Source: Penicillium oxalicum (lineage: Eukaryota; Ascomycota; Eurotiomycetes; Eurotiales; Aspergillaceae). From it: 64,000 nt of DNA. Location: the NCBI RefSeq assembly GCF_001723175.1, contig NC_064654.1:2356001-2420000 (forward strand), in the 5' to 3' direction. Shown here in pieces: positions 58,326-64,000 of the stretch. A program made the position numbers and the translations under genes. A model generated the notes under the pieces. The model made no database searches. It saw nothing but the letters and a program-made list of their open reading frames with translations, and was not told the DNA's origin. The number at the start of each line of letters is the position of its first letter. Within the stretch, counting starts at the first letter, position 1.

Positions 58326-60816
58326 GCAAGCGCAAACAAGGTGAGTCTCGAATACGCGCCATTTCACTCTGCCCTCCCCCCTTTCCGGTCCCGTTCATCC
58401 TTGAGGAAGATTTCTCTCACTCTTGCGACGACTTTGGCCATGGCGAGGCTCGACTTCGACCTGATCACTAAATGACCTTTGCGGCTTCTTTCAGGGTCGG
58501 CTGCCTGTGTCCATTGTCACCGCCGCAAGGTCCGCTGCGATGCTCGTGTTGTCGGTCTTCCCTGTACAAACTGTCGCTCTTCTGGAAAGACCGATTGTCG
58601 CATCCATGAGAAGAAAAAGCGGCTGGCTGTCAGGTCGATTCTAGACCCCGTTCCGATCCGATCTCGGCCTCTCCCGACCCCAGAGAGTGTCGTGAATCCG
58701 CCCTCGACAGCTGGCACACCAATACCTACCAGCTTTGCGACAGCCTTTTCGGCTGAGACCGCCAATTCGGGTCTGGGGAATACTCGGCATCATGACTTTC
58801 AATCAAATTCTGGCTCAGACTCGTTTGGGCGCCATGGCCCAGACTTGTCGCATGCTCACGAAGCCCATTCGGAAATGGAGCAGCACCTTGTGAAACTCAT
58901 CGATGAAGACGATTCCGGTCGACGGGAAATTCAAAGGGGCGTGCGCGCATTCTACGTCGGTCACGAACACTCCAACATGTCATTCCTGATTCGTCAACAG
59001 CGAGACCAAGCCGACAATGTCTATCACTTTGCCAGCAACGAAATACCTCGGCGGCAAATGAAGACGGGTCATGATCAGCTGCTGATGGATGCGCTTACTC
59101 TTCCCGAGCCTGCACTGGCAGACGAACTGGTCCAGGCGTACTTCACCTACGTGAACCCAGGCTATCCAATCGTCGATGAAGACTTGTTCATGACACAATA
59201 TCGCAACCGGGATCCCGCCGATCCTCCGCCTATCTTGTTGCTTCAAGCTATTCTCTTGGTCGGAACACACGTGTCTCGGCCCAAGGCAGAGCGCGACACC
59301 TTGAAAGATATCTTCTTCCGTCGTACGAAGTATCTATTTGACAATCGCATCGAACGGAATCGCGACATTCTCGTTCAGGTGGCTCTGCTTTTGACGTGGC
59401 ATTCGGATCGAGCCGACGATGATGTTGCTGCGGATGCCCACTTCTGGGTCGGTGTGGCCGCGCGAATTGCTACCGGACTCGGAATGCATCGAAATCCCGT
59501 CTCGAGCAGTTTTGTTACCCGTGATCGGCGAATGTGGAGACGTCTCTGGTTCATTATCGTCCAATACGATGTTCTGGTATCACTCTCCTACGGACGGCCC
59601 CAGGCGATGTATGTGGTCCCTACAGTTGATTGTGGAAAGCAAAGATACTGACCAGAGTTGCAGTAACCTGGATGATTCAGACGTCTCCCCATTAACCCTG
59701 GCGGATTTTGAAAATTGCGGTCCACATGTGCAATCTGAATTTGTCATTCACTTCACGGAGTTATGCACCATGATCTCGTATTTGATCAGAGATCGATTCG
59801 GCCTTCGAGCTACGGACGAACGTCGCAAAGCAGTCTTGCAGGAGGCCGATGAATCCCTCGCAAATTGGTCTCTGAAATTACCGGATAATTTGCGCCTTCG
59901 AGCCTCTGATATGGACCCCTGGTCGGCCATGCTCCACTTGACCTACAACAATTTCCTCATCCTACTCCATCGACCCCATCCCAGAGCGTCTGCTTACTCC
60001 GACGACTATGGCCCCCACGATGCCGAAATCTGCAGTGCCGCTGCCAGTGTCATCGCATCTATCTTTGAGGAGCTGCGGTTACACGATCGTTTGAGGTTCC
60101 TCTGGTACACCGGCGTTCACACCTTGTTCACGGCCATGATCCAAGTCCGCGTGGAGCTTCGATTCTCAAATCCGGTGTTGGCGATCAATGCCTTACGGCG
60201 TTTCGATTCAGCAACCTACAGCTTGCGCGAACTGGCAGCATATTGGGTCCATGCGGGCACGATACTCCGTCTTTTCGAAGACTCGAAACGATTGAAGGAA
60301 GACTTGCGCTTGGCAACCGCTGGTGGGTCGAAACCATATGCTACCACTCAAGCACACTCGGCGGCTCCCCCTCCGCCGCCACCACCACCACCTCCACCCC
60401 ACCCTCCTATCAAGGCACTGCAGGTCACATCTCCCGCGCCTGCGCCTACCATGCACCATTCGCGACAGATGTCGTATGGTGTAGGGACTCCGGACTCGGC
60501 ACGTTCGCAGCAGACCACAATGTCGCCCCAGGCCAATCCAGGATTCGAGAATTGGATCACTGCACCTCTGAGGCTCAATGTAGGACCTTTGGAGCGAAAC
60601 GATCCGTACTCGACCGCCATGCAGGTCGATCAAATGGACTCGTCTCGTGATTATCCGGATTGGCGCCAGCTCTTCTCCTTTACAGATTCAGATCTGCCTG
60701 TTCCCATGGCGATGGACGGTCTCATGGAACTTGAGGATGAATGGCGGCAAATCTACTGGCAAGACGCTCCGATGACAGACCTCATGCCTGATAGTGGCTG
60801 GATGCATGGAGTATAG
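58274..60816 (+). CDS. Zn2Cys6 transcription factor, FarA/FarB/CTF1 type
   Basis: Three exons: 58274-58340, 58495-59608 and 59664-60816, about 777 residues. Intron 1 sits four codons before the zinc cluster (Cys27, 30, 37, 46, 49, 57; C-x2-C-x6-C-x8-C-x2-C-x7-C). The cluster AACVHCHRRKVRCDAR and the following IHEKKKRLAVRSILDPVPIR are the signature of the cutinase-transcription-factor/FarA group, regulators of fatty-acid utilisation and cutinase genes. The fungal_trans domain follows (AYFTYVNPGYPIVDEDLF; VGVAARIATGLGMHRNP; RRLWFIIVQYDVLVSLSYGRPQAI across intron 2). A run of about 11 prolines and a Met/Asp-rich end may be the activation region. Whether it is FarA, FarB or a further paralogue cannot be decided here. 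The gene lies convergent to the TatD-like gene. Confidence 0.92.
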
Positions 60817-61320
60817 TCCGCCGCTGCGCAAACCGCGATTTTCCTTCTCATCTGTTGCATCTGGGATTTGCAGCCAATGTCCATTTGTTTATTTCCTCGG
60901 GCTAAATCCGTTTCTCCCTTTTACGCTTTTCTCTTAGCAACATATTATTACTACCCTCATGATGAGACGACATATACAGGCTGGACGACCCAAAGCGAGG
61001 TTCTTCCAAACGAGAACATAGTGAAGACTGAAGACACGTCACAGACGACGTGCCATGGTGAATGTGCATAGATATCCTTTACAATATTACATTTGACCGT
61101 GAAAGATTTGCCGACAAATGTCTCATCTGTAAAGCCTGGACCTTGAGGTGTCCTGACATTTTCTATCATTTGGTTTTCTCAAATCAGAGTTGCTCCCGTC
61201 ATGTCTCTTATTTCGCTTTGCCACGCTCAGGTTGTAGCCACCGCTAATGATCCAGTTCTGACGATGATGGGCTAGTGGGCGTCACGTTCCTCGATTTAAT
61301 GCTGACGACCAAAGCGCCTT
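60817..61320. other. Convergent region between FarA-like and TatD-like genes
   Basis: 3' untranslated regions of two convergent genes. No coding sequence or repeat noticed. Confidence 0.6.
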
Positions 61321-62529
61321 TCAACCAAAGATGAATCTTCTGTAATTGGCAGCAAGTTGATGGACCCCCTCGCGCAGCTCCCATCCGCGCACTTGACAAA
61401 TTTGGCGTGCCGCATCTTCAAGTAATTTATCCATCTGGGTTCCCGCCATGTGGAGATCGCTTTCGATCAAGATACGGTCCGCCGGCAGTGCCTTGATTAC
61501 GTCCAGTGCTTTGCGGGACGACAAGCCACTGAAGTTGATCACTGCCGAGAATGAAAAGTAAATGTCGGACGGGTTCGATTCGTGCAGAAACTGGCGGATA
61601 GGTTCAACAGGGCCAGAGTAGGAATGCATGCAGATGCGCGCAGGGAATGGAAGGGGCTTTGTATCACTCGTGTGCTCTTCGGTGGGTTTTTGCTGCGGTG
61701 TTTCAGAGTCATTTGCTTGATCTCTCTCGGTTCCTGCGCTCTCATCGTCGGATAGCGCCCCTTCGGCGTCCTGGAGTCTCTGTCGTTCTCGTCGGGACAT
61801 GACTTTCTTTTCATGGCCCTTCCATAACTCTCGGAGTACTACCAATACAGCTCCGTGAGACTGGACGCTATGCACCGAGACGGGACGCCGCAGTTCACCC
61901 GCCAGGCGTAATTGCGCTTTCAATACAGATTTTTGATGGTCTATCTTGACTTTATAAGGAGACAGAGGGCGACCTTCCCGTGATCCTGGAGTCATTCCTT
62001 TATCACGATCCTCAAGATCTTGAGGAGTCCACGCCCCAGGGAGGCGGAATGATTTGTCTAAACCCACCTCGCCGACCAGGGCGTGGGGGAATCGCTTCAA
62101 TCGGTCTCGGGTCTCAGCTATAAGCGTAGACAGACGCTTTGGCTCTGGAAGTCCCTTGAGAAATTCGACGTCTTCCGAGGGTGAAGGTGCGAGAACGGTC
62201 GAGTAATGCGCATCTTTGTCTACCAGATTGGAAGCATTGGAATCATCCAAGATCTGATAAGAGAACCACGGATGCCAGCCAAATGCCGGTATCACCTTCT
62301 CTTCTTCACTGGATTGATTTGCTTTATTCACTGACATTGTCGATTCTTGTACTAATTCTTGATCTTCGCCTCTGGTGGCCATGATAGTAAGAGTTCGGGC
62401 TTTCATCGCAGGGATATCCGCTATCGAGGCCATGGTGTCGGTCGGATGACAGTGTACGTCGAAGACGCCGATATCCCACGGAAAGGCATTGACATCTTGC
62501 AAGTCTTGAAGAGTCTGAGCGGTGGACAT
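61321..62529 (-). CDS. TatD-family metallohydrolase, Scn1 (Cut9-interacting protein) type
   Basis: Single exon, 402 residues from the first in-frame ATG at 62529. TatD metal-site motifs are present in order: DVHCHPTD (His26, His28), EVGLD, SVHSVQSHG, MHSYSG and LIESD. The fold is a TIM-barrel amidohydrolase; TatD proteins are metal-dependent 3'-5' DNases. Fission yeast Scn1 was found as a partner of the APC/C subunit Cut9. An insert of about 70 residues (acidic, Ser/Glu/Gln-rich, near the RRERQRLQDAEGALSDD stretch) separates the fourth and fifth barrel segments, as in other fungal Scn1-type proteins. The metal ligands appear intact, so activity is plausible. It shares a 378-bp divergent promoter with the gene at 62908. 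Confidence 0.9.
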   Translation of the reverse strand: MSTAQTLQDLQDVNAFPWDIGVFDVHCHPTDTMASIADIPAMKARTLTIMATRGEDQELVQESTMSVNKANQSSEEEKVIPAFGWHPWFSYQILDDSNASNLVDKDAHYSTVLAPSPSEDVEFLKGLPEPKRLSTLIAETRDRLKRFPHALVGEVGLDKSFRLPGAWTPQDLEDRDKGMTPGSREGRPLSPYKVKIDHQKSVLKAQLRLAGELRRPVSVHSVQSHGAVLVVLRELWKGHEKKVMSRRERQRLQDAEGALSDDESAGTERDQANDSETPQQKPTEEHTSDTKPLPFPARICMHSYSGPVEPIRQFLHESNPSDIYFSFSAVINFSGLSSRKALDVIKALPADRILIESDLHMAGTQMDKLLEDAARQICQVRGWELREGVHQLAANYRRFIFG

Positions 62530-62907
62530 GTTCAAAGAGGGGAGGAGGCCTGTATATAAACACAAGAATGCACAATGGGTGCTGATTTGAATTCCATGAT
62601 TATGCTTCTGGTGGAGTTCCTGAGTCCAGATGATGTCAGTGGACGGTCAGGTCGGTCCACCGTCGGCTTCCTGTCACATGCATTTTGCTCCGCAGGTGAC
62701 AGCCGCGACCTTTTGCAGAGGCACCAGCTCGTGTCGACCTGAACTGCTCTCGCACCAGTCACTAAAACGAAAACAGGCAAGACCACATATCAGCTTACCT
62801 CGGGAGACAATCACTCCACCGTCTCTTTTTTCTTCGCTGGATTCTCCCCCTCCCCCCCCCCCCCATGGAAATATGTCACCACCCAAGGCAAGGCTGAATC
62901 ACCTGAA
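62530..62907. promoter_or_regulatory. Bidirectional promoter with C13 run and uORFs
   Basis: 378 bp between divergent start codons. It holds a C13 run at 62852-62864 and, on the plus strand, two upstream ATGs: a 10-codon frame at 62865-62897 and a frame at 62873-62920 that overlaps the start at 62908. The plus-strand main frame itself is open upstream without an ATG. Confidence 0.5.
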
Positions 62908-64000
62908 ATGGGTGCCATAGTCACGAATCTGGTGGCGCTGCCCATTCTGGGGGTGGTCTCTATTCCACTGATCCTGTCGGCCTGGGTGACAATCTGGCTG
63001 GCCCTGATGACCCTCTTCGTCCGATTTGCAGTGGTTTATCTGGAAGTGGTCTACGGGCTGATTATCAGCTTCTTTACCCTTCCTTCGTCTAGTTCCTCGT
63101 TTCTCTCTTTCGCTGCTTCAGAACCTGTAACTCCGGCAGCAGGGAACTCCAGACGCAACTCGGCACATGGTCTAGTCCATCCGCGAAAGACCAATGATGA
63201 CTCGCTATCTTCCAGTCTCTGGACCATCGACTCTGAGGAGATGAGAAAGCAAGATATCCAGTCGTATGCACGGAGTATGGTTGAGGCGCATCACTTGCCC
63301 AGCAGTACACCCTACCTGGGTCTCCCCGTCAGCGGCGATGAAAGGCGAGACTTTGAAGGCGTGGGCGGTTGGAGGTCATATCGACACTCGTCAGATACTT
63401 CAAGACCTCGCACAGCACATTCAACGCAAGACAAGAGCTTCCACTCAGCATCTACGTCGTCCACTCAAAGTCTAAACGGAGACTTTGATGCCGAGGTGGA
63501 AGATGTCGATGCCGATGATTTAGCATGGCTGTCATTGAACCATCGCCTAGAACTGCCATCACGAGTTGTCAGGATGGGAGACCATTCAAGATCTGCCTCG
63601 AGGGTGCACAGCCCACACAATCTGGATCGCAGCAACAACACCAGCGGATTGAATCTTCACGCTATGAGCTGTCCACATGCACAATCTGCCAGGTCTCGTC
63701 ATTTCCAGTCACAGCCGGGTCGACGGCGTCACCATCATCGCTCTCAGACCACCTCGGCTCTGACGACATCAGAACGGCGCACAGGAGACTTCCTCTCTCT
63801 TGCGCTTTCAATTCGACCGGAGCTTGCGAATCGATTTCTGTCCCCGTCCACCTCGCGGATTTCTCCTTTTACGACTTCACACCCATTTTCAGTAACGCAA
63901 ACGCGGTCCGCGGCACGTATGCCCTCTGCACATGGCGCCTCCGGCTCGGGTGCCTTTTTTTCTAGCTCGGCGAATGCGGCCAGTTCTTCGTCTCCAGGCG
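62908..64000 (+). CDS. Membrane-anchored serine-rich protein, 3'-truncated by window edge
   Basis: The frame is open from the ATG at 62908 to the window end, at least 364 residues with no stop and no need for an intron. The start MGAIVTNLVALPILGVVSIP leads into two hydrophobic segments (to about residue 55: ILSAWVTIWLALMTLFVRFA, VVYLEVVYGLIISFF). The rest is hydrophilic and probably disordered, rich in Ser, Arg and His, with an acidic patch (DFDAEVEDVDADD) and a HHHHRS-like basic stretch near residue 276. I do not recognise a named family; similar short-anchor proteins with long Ser-rich tails occur in other Eurotiales. A membrane-tethered cytosolic or regulatory tail is the most that can be said. 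The true start could be upstream, because the same frame is open back through the C13 run. Confidence 0.75.
   Translation, partial: MGAIVTNLVALPILGVVSIPLILSAWVTIWLALMTLFVRFAVVYLEVVYGLIISFFTLPSSSSSFLSFAASEPVTPAAGNSRRNSAHGLVHPRKTNDDSLSSSLWTIDSEEMRKQDIQSYARSMVEAHHLPSSTPYLGLPVSGDERRDFEGVGGWRSYRHSSDTSRPRTAHSTQDKSFHSASTSSTQSLNGDFDAEVEDVDADDLAWLSLNHRLELPSRVVRMGDHSRSASRVHSPHNLDRSNNTSGLNLHAMSCPHAQSARSRHFQSQPGRRRHHHRSQTTSALTTSERRTGDFLSLALSIRPELANRFLSPSTSRISPFTTSHPFSVTQTRSAARMPSAHGASGSGAFFSSSANAASSSSPG

Overview
The window is fungal nuclear DNA, most likely from an aspergillus- or penicillium-like mould (Eurotiomycetes). Evidence: short introns (about 55-170 bp, one of 361 bp) with GT..AG ends and CTAAC/CTGAC-type branch sites; three Zn2Cys6 regulators; a HapC CCAAT-binding subunit; and typical ascomycete housekeeping genes. 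I found no rRNA, tRNA, CRISPR array or intact transposon. Exon structures below were assembled by hand from splice signals, reading phase and family conservation.

Left part (0.6-18.3 kb), gene-dense, mostly minus strand: a TMEM14-family membrane protein whose first exon is only the ATG; an MFS transporter with two microexons; a vacuolar-type M28B glutamate carboxypeptidase II homologue; an Rtc4-family protein; a DUF726 (Mil1/TMCO4-like) membrane hydrolase; then on the plus strand a fungal N-terminal-domain protein with a 10-nt first exon.

Middle part (18.3-44.2 kb), gene-poor: a Zn2Cys6 regulator (21.1-23.6 kb, minus); about 10 kb with no gene I can support; a rhodopsin/PTH11-like seven-helix protein (33.6-34.9 kb, minus); an intronless cytochrome P450 (36.4-38.1 kb, plus); and a secreted or luminal LicD/Mnn4-like protein built from seven small exons (41.3-42.7 kb, plus). 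The intergenic DNA carries long G or C homopolymers, T(n)A(n) hairpins and short GTAC/CCTAGG palindromes.

Right part (44.2-64 kb), gene-dense: a Zn2Cys6/fungal_trans regulator; a small glycine-rich protein; Dad1/Ost2 (oligosaccharyltransferase); Prp16 (splicing helicase); prefoldin subunit 2; HapC; a FarA/FarB/CTF1-type Zn2Cys6 regulator; a TatD/Scn1-type metallohydrolase; and a membrane-anchored serine-rich protein that runs off the right edge.

No gene set here looks like a new multi-gene system. The best leads are structural: the ATG-only and 10-nt exons, two apparent single-base frameshifts at homopolymers (Dad1 and the glycine-rich protein), a perfect 50-bp T/A-core palindrome, and a nest of upstream ORFs before the FarA-like gene, the last overlapping its start codon.
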